Source: Acidovorax sp. A1169 (GTDB lineage Bacteria > Pseudomonadota > Gammaproteobacteria > Burkholderiales > Burkholderiaceae_C). From it: 64,000 nt of DNA. The stretch is taken from positions 186,001-250,000 of the forward strand of contig NZ_JAUZDX010000008.1 of the NCBI RefSeq assembly GCF_030704685.1, written 5' to 3'. Positions 1 through 9,808 of the stretch are shown one piece after another. Position 1 is the stretch's first letter. Each line of letters begins with the position of its first letter. The translations under genes were made by a program, and so were the position numbers. Under the pieces are notes generated by a model. It was given only the letters and a program-made list of their open reading frames with translations. It ran no database searches and was not told the DNA's origin.

Positions 1-373
1 GGGAGCCCGGCTGCTTGGGGGAAAAGATCACCAGGGTGGAGCAGCCCTGGCCCGGCTGCAGCACGGCGTTGCTGCAGCCATCGGAGCCGCCCGGGATCGT
101 GAAGTCGGCTGGGGCAATGGTGGGGCATCCCAGGGCTGCGCAGGTGGCCAGGGCGCTGTCCACACCGGCGGCACCCAATTGCACCGCTGCGCTGGAGCGG
201 TTGAACACCGAGAAATACTGCGTCGCGAAGGTGGAGTTGAGCGCGGCCTTGCCAAAGGTGTGGTCCTGCGGCGGGTCGGAGATCAGCACGTCCTGCGCTT
301 GCGCCGACACGGCTGCCAGCGACAGAAGGGCCATTGCGGCCAGCGACTTGCGGGAGAACAGGGGTGGGATCAT
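1..373 (-). CDS. Secreted choice-of-anchor D domain protein, C-terminus beyond the window
   Basis: Only the N-terminal ~124 residues lie in the window; the frame is still open at base 1. The protein starts MIPPLFSRKSLAAMALLSLA and has a Sec signal peptide ending near AQAQ. It then has an Ig-like stretch with FGKAALNSTFATQYFSVFN and a cysteine-rich segment (DGCSNAV, GQGCSTLV) typical of choice-of-anchor D (ASH/HYDIN-like) domains. The start is set by AGGA a few bases before the ATG. It is a clear paralogue of the gene at 1628-2332, including shared bases upstream of the start. Cell-surface or periplasmic location is inferred; no function is known. Confidence 0.75.
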   Translation of the reverse strand, partial: MIPPLFSRKSLAAMALLSLAAVSAQAQDVLISDPPQDHTFGKAALNSTFATQYFSVFNRSSAAVQLGAAGVDSALATCAALGCPTIAPADFTIPGGSDGCSNAVLQPGQGCSTLVIFSPKQPGS

Positions 374-545
374 GGCAATTCCTTGGGAAGAAGTCGGGGA
401 AGACTCCAAGCGTGCCTCTGCCGTCCGACGGCGTCAAGTCGGTTGCCACGCACTGGCGTGCTGTAGATCACGCCAGCCTGCGTATTAAAGGGGGCGTGCA
501 CTGCGGGCTGGAGACTTCGGTGCGCAATGGCGGGTCACCGCACTA

Positions 546-578
546 GAAAAAAGCCGGCAACCCTTGCGGGTGGCCGGC
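546..578 (-). terminator. Rho-independent terminator of gap
   Basis: On the minus strand GCCGGC and GCCGGC arms, extended by CCC/GGG, enclose a short loop and are followed by a run of six to seven T. It lies 24 bases past the gap stop codon and separates gap from the promoter region of the next gene. Confidence 0.85.
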
Positions 579-601
579 CTTTGCCGTGGGCCAGGCCCTG
601 A

Positions 602-1627
<1,026 letters not shown>

Positions 1628-2332
1628 TCAGGGCTGACACTGCGCCGCCTGCGCGAATGTCGAGAGGTATCCCAGGCGCTGCACCGAGGGTGTGGGCTGC
1701 GTCTGGTAGAAGTAGACACTGGGCTGGTCGAAAGTGGGTACAGCCGTGTCGGCACCCAGGCACATCGTGCCGTTGGCATAGCAGCGCAACTGGAAGGGCG
1801 ATACGGTGGCCGTGCCGGTGGGCGTGGTCAGCAGCTGCGGGAAGCTCTGCTCGGCCCAATCGAGCACGCAGTCCAGCGGCGTCGATGTGCCGGTGCCGTG
1901 CAGCGGATAGGTCGCAAGCGCTCCACCGGTGGGCGACTGGACGATCAGCTGGGAGATGCGCGCCCCCGGTGCGCTGGGGGTGAAGGCCACCAGGGTCGAG
2001 CAGCCCTGGTTGGGCCGCAGCACGGCGCTGGAGCAGCCGTCCGAGCCGGCCGGGATCAGGAAGTCCCCCTGCGCCACGACCGGGCAGCCAATGCCGGCGC
2101 AGGTCGCCAGGGCCGCACCGCTGGAAATCACCGTGCCCAGTTGTAGCGGCGCACTGCTGCGGTTGAACACCGAGAAGTACTGCGTGGCAAACGTGGCATT
2201 GAGCGGGACCTTGCCGAAATTGTGGCCCGCCGGCGGATCGGTGATCTCCACCTGGGCCTGGGCCGACAAGCAGGCCAGCGACAGCACGGCCAATGCGGCC
2301 AGCGACTTGCGGGGGAACAGGGTCGGGATCAT
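1628..2332 (-). CDS. Secreted choice-of-anchor D domain protein
   Basis: This 234-residue protein has a Sec signal peptide ending at SAQAQ. A choice-of-anchor D-like beta domain follows (FGKVPLNATFATQYFSVFN, then GSDGCSSAVL and NQGCSTLVAFTP). The C-terminal segment has paired cysteines (LDCVLDWAEQSFPQLL, LRCYANGTMCLG, ending in QCQP). That tail resembles an extracellular domain common in Comamonadaceae secreted proteins. The start at 2332 is chosen because AGGAG lies 6 nt upstream and the signal peptide begins there. The gene at 1-373 is a paralogue. Its position between tkt and gap suggests the gap promoter may lie inside or upstream of it. Function is unknown. Confidence 0.75.
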   Translation of the reverse strand: MIPTLFPRKSLAALAVLSLACLSAQAQVEITDPPAGHNFGKVPLNATFATQYFSVFNRSSAPLQLGTVISSGAALATCAGIGCPVVAQGDFLIPAGSDGCSSAVLRPNQGCSTLVAFTPSAPGARISQLIVQSPTGGALATYPLHGTGTSTPLDCVLDWAEQSFPQLLTTPTGTATVSPFQLRCYANGTMCLGADTAVPTFDQPSVYFYQTQPTPSVQRLGYLSTFAQAAQCQP

Positions 2333-2488
2333 GGCAGCTCCTTGCAGAGGGGGGACGTCAATGAAAACGACTAGCGTGCCGGTCCCATGCAACGGCGTCA
2401 AGCAGGCATAGAGGCTGCAACGTGCGGTAAGTCACGCGAAACCTCTGCTTGTTTGCACAATGTTACGTTTCCGCTCCGCCGCGCGCTG

Positions 2489-4546
2489 TCAGCGGCCGCC
2501 CTTGAGCACGGCCTGCACGGTGGCAGCCACGTTCTCTTCGGTGAAGCCGAAGTGCTTGAACAGCACGGGTGCCGGGGCAGATTCGCCGTAGGTATCGAGA
2601 CCCACGACGGCGGCGCAGCCATACTTCCACCAGCCATCGGTCACGCCCATTTCCACCGCCACGCGGGGGATGCCCGCGGGCAGCACAGACTTCTTGTACT
2701 TGGCGTCTTCGCGGTCGAAGGTGGTGGTGCTCGGCATGGAGACCACGCGCACGGCGATCTTGCGATCGGCCAGCAGGCGCTGGGCCTTCAGCGCCAGCTG
2801 CACTTCGGAGCCGGTGGCGATGATCACCGCCACGGCCTTCTTCTTGAGGCCCACATCGGCCGGCTCGCTCAGTACATAGGCGCCGCGGCTGATGTCGCCC
2901 AGGTCGCGCTTGGGTGCGTAGGGCAGGTTCTGGCGCGACAGCAGCAGTGCAGTCGGCTTGTCCTTGTTCGTCAGCGCCACGCTCCAGGCCACGGCGGTTT
3001 CGGCCGTATCGCCCGGGCGCCACACGTCCAGGTTCGGGATCAGGCGCAGGCTGGCGGCATGCTCCACCGACTGGTGGGTGGGGCCGTCTTCTCCCAGGCC
3101 GATGGAGTCGTGCGTGAACACGTGGATCACGCGCTGCTTCATCAGCGCGGCCATGCGGATGGCGTTGCGGCTGTAGTCGCTGAAGGTCAGGAAGGTGCCG
3201 CCGTAGGGGATGAAGCCGCCATGTAGCGCAATGCCGTTCATGATCGCGGCCATGCCGAACTCGCGCACGCCGTAGTTGATGTGGCGCCCGCCGATCTTCT
3301 GGCCTTCGGCCACTTCGGTCTTGACCACGTTGCCCTGCATGTCGAAACGCAGGTTGGGCGTGCTCTTGGTGTTGGTGAGGTTGGAGCCGGTCAGGTCGGC
3401 GCTGCCGCCCAGCAATTCGGGCAGGGCGGAGGTGAAGGCTTCCAGGGCCAATTGGCTGGCCTTGCGGCTGGCCACGGTCTCGCCCTTGGTGTGGGCGGCG
3501 ACCACGGTGTCCACGGCCACCTGGGCGAAGTTGGCGGGCAACTGGCCCTGCATGCGGCGCGTGAGCTCGGCCGCCAGCTCGGGGAAGGCCGCGGTGTAGG
3601 CGGCAAAGCGCTCGTTCCAGGTGGCTTCTGCGGCCTGGCCGGTGTCCTTGGCGTTCCAGGCGGCGTACACGTCGTCTGGAATGCTGAAGGGTTCGTGGCT
3701 CCAGCCCAGGGCTTCGCGGGTCAGTGCGATTTCCTCGGCACCCAGGGGCTCGCCGTGGGCCTTGGCGGTATTGGCGCGGTTCGGGCTGCCCTTGCCGATG
3801 TGCGTCTTGCAGACGATCAGGGTGGGGCGTTCGCCCTGCTTTTTGGCTTCGGCGATGGCGGCGGTGACCTTTTCGGCGTCGTGGCCGTCGATGGGGCCGA
3901 TCACGTTCCAGCCGCTGGCCACGAAGCGCAGGGGCGTGTTGTCCGCGAACCAGGGGGCGACCTGGCCGTCGATGCTGATGCCGTTGTCGTCGTACAGGGC
4001 GATCAGCTTGTTGAGCTTCCAGGCGCCGGCCAGCGACACGGCCTCATGGCTGATGCCTTCCATCAGGCAGCCATCACCCAGGAAGACGTAGGTGTTGTGG
4101 TCCACGACGGCATGGCCTTCGCGGTTGAATTCAGAAGCCAGCAGCTTTTCGGCCAGCGCAAAGCCCACGGCATTGGTGATGCCCTGGCCCAGCGGGCCGG
4201 TGGTGGTTTCCACGCCGGGCGTGATGCCCACTTCGGGGTGGCCGGCGGTCTTGCTGTGCAGCTGGCGGAAGTTCTTGAGTTCGCCGATGGGCAGGTCGTA
4301 GCCCGTGAGGTGCAGCAGCGCGTACAGCAGCATGGAGCCGTGGCCATTGCTCAGCACGAAGCGATCGCGGTCGAACCACTGTGGGTTGGTCGGGTTGTGC
4401 TTGAGGTGGCGACCCCACAGGGCCACGGCCATGTCGGCCATCCCCATCGGGGCGCCGGGGTGGCCTGAGTTGGCTTGTTGTACGGCGTCCATGGCCAGCG
4501 CGCGGATCGCGTTTGCCATTGGTTGGTTTTGCAGGGTGTTGGCCAT
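2489..4546 (-). CDS. tkt: Transketolase
   Basis: Thiamine-diphosphate enzyme of the non-oxidative pentose phosphate pathway; transfers two-carbon ketol units between sugar phosphates in the cytoplasm. At 685 residues it is full length. Visible hallmarks include the N-terminal [19 protein letters not shown], the TPP-binding block [13 protein letters not shown] with downstream DDNGISIDG, and the pyrimidine-domain motif [16 protein letters not shown]. The ATG at 4546 precedes the conserved N-terminus. On the minus strand a TAAAAT hexamer at 4590-4595 is a plausible -10, about 45 nt before the start. It diverges from speD and runs toward the choice-of-anchor gene and gap, 156 bp away, with no terminator seen between. 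Confidence 0.97.
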   Translation of the reverse strand: MANTLQNQPMANAIRALAMDAVQQANSGHPGAPMGMADMAVALWGRHLKHNPTNPQWFDRDRFVLSNGHGSMLLYALLHLTGYDLPIGELKNFRQLHSKTAGHPEVGITPGVETTTGPLGQGITNAVGFALAEKLLASEFNREGHAVVDHNTYVFLGDGCLMEGISHEAVSLAGAWKLNKLIALYDDNGISIDGQVAPWFADNTPLRFVASGWNVIGPIDGHDAEKVTAAIAEAKKQGERPTLIVCKTHIGKGSPNRANTAKAHGEPLGAEEIALTREALGWSHEPFSIPDDVYAAWNAKDTGQAAEATWNERFAAYTAAFPELAAELTRRMQGQLPANFAQVAVDTVVAAHTKGETVASRKASQLALEAFTSALPELLGGSADLTGSNLTNTKSTPNLRFDMQGNVVKTEVAEGQKIGGRHINYGVREFGMAAIMNGIALHGGFIPYGGTFLTFSDYSRNAIRMAALMKQRVIHVFTHDSIGLGEDGPTHQSVEHAASLRLIPNLDVWRPGDTAETAVAWSVALTNKDKPTALLLSRQNLPYAPKRDLGDISRGAYVLSEPADVGLKKKAVAVIIATGSEVQLALKAQRLLADRKIAVRVVSMPSTTTFDREDAKYKKSVLPAGIPRVAVEMGVTDGWWKYGCAAVVGLDTYGESAPAPVLFKHFGFTEENVAATVQAVLKGGR

Positions 4547-4665
4547 GGAAGGGCGGCTCCGGGTGGGGGAGGTTCAGGGGAAACCCGGCATTTTACCGGT
4601 GCGCGCCCCGGGGCCCGCCGGCAGGCCTCCGGGAAGCCCCGCCAACCGGCCACGGCAAGCGCCAA

Positions 4666-4679
4666 TGCACTACAGTGCA
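4666..4679. promoter_or_regulatory. Palindrome TGCACT-AC-AGTGCA at the speD start, containing a possible -10
   Basis: A perfect 6+6 inverted repeat with a 2-base centre ends 4 nt before the speD ATG. The hexamer TACAGT (4671-4676) inside it is a plausible -10 with only 7 nt to the start codon. No Shine-Dalgarno is visible, so transcription may begin at or next to the ATG. The palindrome could be an operator. Confidence 0.4.
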
Positions 4680-4683
4680 AGCC

Positions 4684-5085
4684 ATGCAAGGACTGCACCT
4701 CACCGCCGATCTCCATGGCTGCCGCTGCGCCCCCGAATGGCTGCTGGACGCCGCCGCCCTGGGCCGTGCCTGCACGGACGCCGTGCGCGCTGCGGGCCTG
4801 CAGCCCGTGGGCCAGTTGTTCCATGGGTTTCCCGCCACGCAGCAGGGGCCGGGCGGGGTCACCGCCACGGTGCTGCTGGCCGAATCGCACCTGTGCGTGC
4901 ACACCTGGCCCGAGCAGCGCGCCGTGACGCTGGACGTCTACGTCTGCAATTTCGGCGCCGACCATTCGGGCAAGGCGCGCGCGCTCATGGATGCGCTGCT
5001 GGCCCTGTTCGAGCCCGCCAGCGTGCAGCGCCATGCGCTGCAGCGCGGTGCCGTGGGTGTCGCCGCGATGGAGGGCTCCGCATGA
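4684..5085 (+). CDS. speD: S-adenosylmethionine decarboxylase, small prokaryotic class 1B
   Basis: Produces decarboxylated S-adenosylmethionine, the aminopropyl donor for spermidine synthesis. At 133 residues it has the size of the Thermotoga/Bacillus-type proenzyme. It carries the self-processing block ESHLCVHTWPE; Ser68 would become the pyruvoyl group. His73 and Cys88 (in YVCNF) keep the +5 and +20 spacing of the known catalytic His and Cys. The start MQGLHLTADLHGC is where family similarity begins, with no Shine-Dalgarno. It overlaps the next gene by ATGA, so the two are translationally coupled. Spermidine synthase is not in the window. Confidence 0.88.
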   Translation: MQGLHLTADLHGCRCAPEWLLDAAALGRACTDAVRAAGLQPVGQLFHGFPATQQGPGGVTATVLLAESHLCVHTWPEQRAVTLDVYVCNFGADHSGKARALMDALLALFEPASVQRHALQRGAVGVAAMEGSA

Positions 5086-5840
5086 GCGCCGCAGCCCAGG
5101 TCCCGGCCCTGCTGCTGGCTGCCGGCCGCGGCGAGCGCATGCGCCCGCTGACCGACACCACCCCCAAGCCCCTGCTGCCGGTGCAGGGCCAGCCGCTGCT
5201 GGTATGGCACCTGCAGGCCCTGGCCGAGGCCGGCGTGGGCGAGGTGGTGATCAACACCGCCTGGCTGGGCGAGCAGATCGAAGCCCACTGTGGCACCGCC
5301 TTCGGCACGCACCATTCACGCCGGGGCAACCACCGGATCGAGATCGCCTACTCCCGCGAAGGCCGCGATTTCGGCGGCGCGCTGGAGACGGCGGGCGGCA
5401 TCGCGCGCGCGCTGCCGTTGGTGGAGTCGGACGTGTTCTGGCTCGCGGCCGGGGATGTGTACGTGCCGGACTTCGTGTTCGATGCGAAGGCAGTGCAGGC
5501 CTTCAAGGCCAGCAGGCAACTGGCTCACCTGTGGCTGGTGCCCAACCCTGAGCACCACCCGCGCGGCGATTTCGGCATGTCGCCCGAGGGGCTGGCGCTG
5601 AACCTGCCGGCCAATGACCCGGCACCGCGCTACACCTACAGCACCATCGCGCTGCTGCATGCAGAGTTGTTCTTCACACCCTGGTGCGACATTCCGGTCG
5701 GCAACCCCGGCGGTGAGAAGGCGGCCCTGGCGCCGCTGCTGCGCCGGGCCATGGACGCGGGCCGTGTGGGCGCCTCGCTCTACACCGGCCGCTGGACCGA
5801 CGTGGGCACCCCCGAGCGGCTGGCAGAACTCAACCGCTGA
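5082..5840 (+). CDS. murU: Nucleotidyltransferase, MurU-like (N-acetylmuramate-1-phosphate uridylyltransferase)
   Basis: 252 residues of the sugar-nucleotidyltransferase fold. The nucleotide-binding signature LLLAAGRGERMRPLT followed by PKPLLPV is near the N-terminus. There is a metal-binding region WLAAGDVYVPDF and a C-terminal YTGRWTDVGTPERLAELN typical of MurU. MurU makes UDP-MurNAc from recycled MurNAc-1-phosphate in the cytoplasm. Its usual partner AmgK is not adjacent here; instead the gene is coupled to speD by a 4-base overlap. A generic glucose-1-phosphate-type nucleotidyltransferase is the alternative. The convergent gene downstream ends 10 bp away. Confidence 0.75.
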   Translation: MSAAAQVPALLLAAGRGERMRPLTDTTPKPLLPVQGQPLLVWHLQALAEAGVGEVVINTAWLGEQIEAHCGTAFGTHHSRRGNHRIEIAYSREGRDFGGALETAGGIARALPLVESDVFWLAAGDVYVPDFVFDAKAVQAFKASRQLAHLWLVPNPEHHPRGDFGMSPEGLALNLPANDPAPRYTYSTIALLHAELFFTPWCDIPVGNPGGEKAALAPLLRRAMDAGRVGASLYTGRWTDVGTPERLAELNR

Positions 5841-5849
5841 ACGAGAGGC

Positions 5850-6608
5850 TCACAGCCCCGGGCTGGGGGTTCCCGCATGGGCGGGTTGCACGGTGATGGC
5901 CGGGCCGTTCTCGCAGGCACGCAGCAGCCATTCGCTGGGCCGAAAACGCGCGTCAGGCCCATCGGGCGCGGGCTTGCCGACTTCCGCCTGCACGTCGTAG
6001 GGGATAGGCGGTACCTGGAACACGGCCACCTGCCCCTTGCGGCAGGCCAGTGCGGGCACCAGCTTGTGCACCACCCAACCCTGGGTGTTGCTGTCGAACC
6101 GATAGACGGGGCCCAGGGTCTGGTCCTGCGCCAGCTCCAGACGCATGGGGGTGGTCTGCAGCGCGCTCGCCCAGGCCCCGGCAATCTCCACGGGCTGCGC
6201 AAAGCGCACCGATTCCAATCCATGCAATGCAACCGGCTTGCCAGGCTCGCCCTTGTCGAACGGATCGTTGCGGTTGACGAGGCTGCCCGCCGGGATCAGC
6301 AGTTCGCCGTACTGAAAGTCCTGCGGCAGCACGAACCGCTCCCTGCTGGCACGGACTACGGCTCCGTCCAGCCGCGCCTGCCGGGCGCTGTTCGCCAGGT
6401 ACCACTGCAGCACGATCAGTGCATTGCACAGGAAGGCCACTGCACACAGCACCTGGAGCGCACGCCGGGTGAGCAGCCACTTGTGCGGTACGTTGACCCA
6501 GCGTGCGTAGACGCCGTAGGCCAGCAAGGCTGCCGTCAGGACCAGGCCCAGCAAGGGCAGCAGCATGGCCAGGATGAAATTCAGCAGGGTCGCAAGCAGG
6601 TTGAGCAT
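5850..6608 (-). CDS. Hypothetical membrane protein with two N-terminal helices and a soluble domain
   Basis: 252 residues. Two hydrophobic segments at roughly residues 3-30 and 42-64 anchor it in the inner membrane. About 185 mainly soluble residues follow, with no cysteine-rich or catalytic motif that I recognise (ERFVLPQDFQYGELLIPAGS, CRKGQVAVF). The ATG at 6608 (MLNLLATLLNF) is chosen because translation upstream of it is proline/arginine rich and lacks family character. It stands between the convergent speD-murU pair and the flotillin operon, and is separated from the latter by a short tandem repeat. Function unknown. Confidence 0.7.
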   Translation of the reverse strand: MLNLLATLLNFILAMLLPLLGLVLTAALLAYGVYARWVNVPHKWLLTRRALQVLCAVAFLCNALIVLQWYLANSARQARLDGAVVRASRERFVLPQDFQYGELLIPAGSLVNRNDPFDKGEPGKPVALHGLESVRFAQPVEIAGAWASALQTTPMRLELAQDQTLGPVYRFDSNTQGWVVHKLVPALACRKGQVAVFQVPPIPYDVQAEVGKPAPDGPDARFRPSEWLLRACENGPAITVQPAHAGTPSPGL

Positions 6609-6690
6609 GGTGCTTGAGTCTGCCACGCCCGTGGGCTGGGTAGCCTGGCTGCCGGGCCTGGCGTGGCGCGCAAGCCACGCGGGCTGTGCG

Positions 6691-6728
6691 CCAAGCCCGG
6701 CCAAGCCCGGCCAAGCCCGGCCAAGCCG
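6691..6728. repeat. Tandem 10-bp repeat (CCAAGCCCGG, just under four copies)
   Basis: Three exact copies of CCAAGCCCGG are followed by a partial fourth, just beyond the stop codon of the flotillin gene. Slippage-prone and probably neutral; it lies where operon termination would be expected. Confidence 0.8.
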
Positions 6729-6737
6729 GGCACCAGA

Positions 6738-8453
6738 TCACTCGGCGGCGTGGCTGGCAGGCGCCTGCGCGGCCTGCGGCGGGTTGCCCAGCATGCCGGC
6801 CAGGCTGTGCGCCAGGCCGGTAATGCCCTCGTTGGACAGGCCCGCGTCCTTCATCACCGCGTCCACGATGGGTTTGGCGATCTGGTACTGCAGGGCCGAG
6901 TTCATGACCTGCTCGGGGAAGGTGCCCTGGGCCCCGCTGCCGCCCTGCTGCCCCGTGCCCTGGCCTCCCGAGCCACCGGGCAGGCCGCCGACCTGCACGA
7001 TGCGGATCGAGTCGATCTTCTCCATGGGGCGCACGGCCTGCTGGATGATCAGCGGCAGCTGTTGCAGCAGCAGGGTTCGCACCTGCAGGTCCACCTGTGC
7101 GGCCGACAGCGTGTTGAGCGCCTCGTTCAGCGCGCGCTTGCCTTCGGCCTCGGCCAGGGCCGCCGCCTGGCGTGCGCGGGCTTCGATGGTGATGGCCTCG
7201 GCGCGGTCCAGGGCCGCTTCCTTCTCGGCCGATGCGGACACCTTGACCGAGATGGCGCTCTGCTCGGCGTCCTTCGATGCCTCGATCAGCTGGATGTTCT
7301 TGTCGCGCTCGGCCACGGCCACCTGGCGCGCGGTGTTCACGGCTTCCTCGGCCTTCACGGCCTCGGCGCGCGCCAGGTTGGCGGCGGCGTCGGCGTCGGA
7401 CTGCTCGCGCGACTTGTTGGCAATCGCGATCTGCGTGTCCTGGCGGGCGATCTCCACCTGCTTGCGTTGTTCGGCGCGCTTGGTCTCGGTGTGGCGCTCC
7501 AGTTCGATCTCGCGCGTCTGGATCACCAGGTTCTTCTCGATCTCGGCGGCCTTGATCTCGCGTTCGGCCTCGATGCGCTTTTGGCTCACCTGGCGCTCGG
7601 CCTCGATCTTGGAGGCCTCGGCCTCGCGGCTGCGCTCGGCCTGCTGCGTGGCGATCAGCGCGGCCTGCTCGGCGCGGGTGTTCTCGATCTCGCGCCTTTG
7701 CGACAGCGAAGCGAACTCCTGGTCCTTCTCGATGGTGAGCTTCTGGCGCGTGGCCTCCAGGTCCTTGGTGCGCACCTGCACTTCGGTGTCCTGCTCCACG
7801 TCGTTGCGCTGCTTGCGGCGGGCTTCGGTCTGCTCGGTCAGGCGCGTCAGGCCCTCGGCGTCGAAGGCGTTGTTGGGGTTGAAGAACTGCTTGTCGGTCT
7901 GGTCCAGGCTGGTCAGCGACACGGACTCGAGCTCCAGCCCGTTCTTCTCCAGGTCTTCGGCCACGGCGTTCTGCACGGCCTGCACGAAATCCCGGCGCTT
8001 GTCCTGCAGTTCCTGGATGGTCATGGTGGCGGCCGTGGCGCGCAGCGAATCCACGAACTTGTCCTCCACCAGCGCCTTGAGTTCCTCAGGGCTCATGGTG
8101 CGCGCGCCCAGGGTCTGGGCGGCGATGCTCACGGCCTCTTCGGTCTGCTTGACGCGCACGAAGAAGGCCGCCGTCACGTCCACACGCATGCGGTCCTTGG
8201 TGATCAGGCTTTCCTTGGCACGGCGCACCACTTCGAGCTTCAGGGTGTTCATGTTCACCAGCACGCGCTCGTGGAACACCGGCAGCAGGATGGCGCCGCC
8301 GTCCATGATGACCTTCTGGCCACCCAGGCCGGTGCGCACGAAGGCGGTCTCCTTGGTGGAGCGCTTGTACAGGCGCGCAAGGACGATGCCTATGGTCAGC
8401 AGCGCCAGCAGGGCAATGGCGGCGATTACGCCCAGTTCGAACAGGTTGGTCAT
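6738..8453 (-). CDS. yqiK: Flotillin/SPFH-family membrane protein, YqiK-like
   Basis: 571 residues. A single N-terminal transmembrane helix (about residues 7-28) precedes an SPFH/band-7 domain (roughly 35-210). A long alanine/glutamate-rich coiled coil runs from roughly 215 to 480. The C-terminal tail is glycine-rich (GGSGGQGTGQQGG) and contains a hydrophobic oligomerisation segment. Flotillins assemble into membrane microdomain scaffolds at the inner membrane. The start at 8453 (MTNLFELGVIAA) has GAG just before it; longer in-frame extensions lack sense. It is the last gene of an operon with yqiJ, a PspA homologue and an RHH regulator, 50 bp after yqiJ. Confidence 0.9.
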   Translation of the reverse strand: MTNLFELGVIAAIALLALLTIGIVLARLYKRSTKETAFVRTGLGGQKVIMDGGAILLPVFHERVLVNMNTLKLEVVRRAKESLITKDRMRVDVTAAFFVRVKQTEEAVSIAAQTLGARTMSPEELKALVEDKFVDSLRATAATMTIQELQDKRRDFVQAVQNAVAEDLEKNGLELESVSLTSLDQTDKQFFNPNNAFDAEGLTRLTEQTEARRKQRNDVEQDTEVQVRTKDLEATRQKLTIEKDQEFASLSQRREIENTRAEQAALIATQQAERSREAEASKIEAERQVSQKRIEAEREIKAAEIEKNLVIQTREIELERHTETKRAEQRKQVEIARQDTQIAIANKSREQSDADAAANLARAEAVKAEEAVNTARQVAVAERDKNIQLIEASKDAEQSAISVKVSASAEKEAALDRAEAITIEARARQAAALAEAEGKRALNEALNTLSAAQVDLQVRTLLLQQLPLIIQQAVRPMEKIDSIRIVQVGGLPGGSGGQGTGQQGGSGAQGTFPEQVMNSALQYQIAKPIVDAVMKDAGLSNEGITGLAHSLAGMLGNPPQAAQAPASHAAE

Positions 8454-8503
8454 TTCTCGGTGGCTCCCTCGGTTGGTGTTGGTATGGTGATGGGAATGTG
8501 CGG

Positions 8504-9136
8504 CTACATCAAGCCCGGATGCGGGTTGGCAATGCAGCGGTAGAAGGCCCCGGCCTTGCGCACGATGAGGATCTGCGCGCCTTCGTCGAAGACCTCGTCG
8601 TCCAGGTCGGGCTCCACCATCAGGTAATGGGTGCGGCCATGGGCATCGCGCACGCGCGCCTGGGCCGCCAGGCCTCGGCGCGCCGCCCCGGCGGAGACAA
8701 CGCCGTGCCGCCCGATCAGCGACATCTCGCTCACGGCCGAGGTCTCGTCGCGCGGGATGATGTGGGCGATCAGCGCGCCCAGGCTGCGCACCGTGGCCAT
8801 GCCGGGCGCCACGGCCGCCAGGCCCGCCAGCCACACAGGCAGGTAGCCGCCCAGCAGGCCATGGGCCACCTTCTGCAGGCTATAGCCGAAGATGGCATAG
8901 CCCATGAGGAACAGCACCAGCAGCACCAGCGAGGGCACTTTGCCGATATACAGCCAGCCCAGCACCCGGTCCAGTCCGGTGTCGCCGTCGATGTCGGGCA
9001 GCAGGTCATCGAGCCAGTTGCTCGGGCTCAGCGAGACCAGCATGCCCAGGCCTTCGATCAGTGCGATGCCGACAATGAGCGCAAAGGCCACGCCGAAGGG
9101 CCAGGTCTCTGGGGCGGTGAACAGGCCGACGATCAC
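8504..9136 (-). CDS. yqiJ: YqiJ family membrane protein with OB-fold domain
   Basis: 210 residues. Three to four hydrophobic segments span residues ~10-125 (FALIVGIALIEGLGMLV, VPSLVLLVLFLMGYAIFG, LPVWLAGLAAVAPGM). A C-terminal NfeD/OB-like beta domain follows (GLAAQARVRDAHGRTHYLMVE, ending in ILIVRKAGAFYRCI). E. coli yqiJ is paired with yqiK, as here; NfeD-type proteins act as partners of flotillins. The start is a GTG at 9136 overlapping the TGA of the upstream PspA gene (GTGA), so it should be translationally coupled. Confidence 0.85.
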   Translation of the reverse strand: MIVGLFTAPETWPFGVAFALIVGIALIEGLGMLVSLSPSNWLDDLLPDIDGDTGLDRVLGWLYIGKVPSLVLLVLFLMGYAIFGYSLQKVAHGLLGGYLPVWLAGLAAVAPGMATVRSLGALIAHIIPRDETSAVSEMSLIGRHGVVSAGAARRGLAAQARVRDAHGRTHYLMVEPDLDDEVFDEGAQILIVRKAGAFYRCIANPHPGLM

Positions 9137-9807
9137 GGCTGGCCCGTCTTCAGGCGCGCCATGCGCTCGGCGATCTTGTGGTCGCGCACCAGGTCATCGA
9201 GCTCCTTGAGCTTGGCGGCCTGGTCCAGCGTGTGGCTGCGGTCGGTGCCCGACAGGCCGGTCTGGCGCGCATACAGGCGGTCGAAGGCGCCGGTGACGGC
9301 GTCCATGCGGCTGGCGGGGCTGGCGCTGCCCGGTGCTGCTGCAGCGGGGGCTTGCGCCGCATTGGCACGGCTCTGGCGAAAGCCTTCGAGCGCATCGGCC
9401 ATCTCGCGCTGCTTGGCCAGCAGGGCGGCCGCATAGCCCGTGAGTTCGCTCTCCTGCCGGGCTAAGTCGGCCAGGGTGGTCTCCAGCACCGGGATCTGCG
9501 CCTCGATGTCGAGTTGGCGCGCCACCGCAGCGCGCGCCAGGTCTTCGCGGCCGGCGGCCAGCGCCTGGTCGATCTGCTCCGCGAGCTTGCCGTGCTGCCC
9601 GTTGAGGTGGGCATGCTGCTGCTGGGCCAGGTGCCGGTTGGCACTGGTGCGGCCCAGCTCGTGGCGCACCTCGCCGATCACGGTGTCGGCCTCGCGCAGC
9701 GACTGCTCCATCACTGCCAGCGGCGCGTGGTTCTCCAGGTGGTCCACCAGTGCATGTACGCTGCCGGCGATGATGCGGCCGACACGTGTCTTGAGCGAAT
9801 CTGCCAT
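9133..9807 (-). CDS. PspA/IM30 family protein
   Basis: 224 residues, almost entirely alpha-helical. Heptad-rich stretches run from residue ~25 to 140 (LREADTVIGEVRHELGRT, QQQHAHLNGQHGKLAEQID). A shorter alanine/proline linker precedes a C-terminal helix (LKELDDLVRDHKIAERMARL). PspA/IM30 proteins bind the cytoplasmic face of a damaged inner membrane as ESCRT-III-like polymers. GGAG lies 7 nt before the ATG at 9807, which is 1 nt after the stop of the upstream regulator. Being placed between a DNA-binding protein and YqiJ/flotillin suggests a regulated membrane-protection operon rather than classical pspFABC control. Confidence 0.87.
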   Translation of the reverse strand: MADSLKTRVGRIIAGSVHALVDHLENHAPLAVMEQSLREADTVIGEVRHELGRTSANRHLAQQQHAHLNGQHGKLAEQIDQALAAGREDLARAAVARQLDIEAQIPVLETTLADLARQESELTGYAAALLAKQREMADALEGFRQSRANAAQAPAAAAPGSASPASRMDAVTGAFDRLYARQTGLSGTDRSHTLDQAAKLKELDDLVRDHKIAERMARLKTGQP

Positions 9808-9808
9808 C

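Noticed and set aside
6691..6728. CRISPR-like or regulatory tandem repeat
   Set aside because: Ten-base units without spacers; a simple tandem repeat only.
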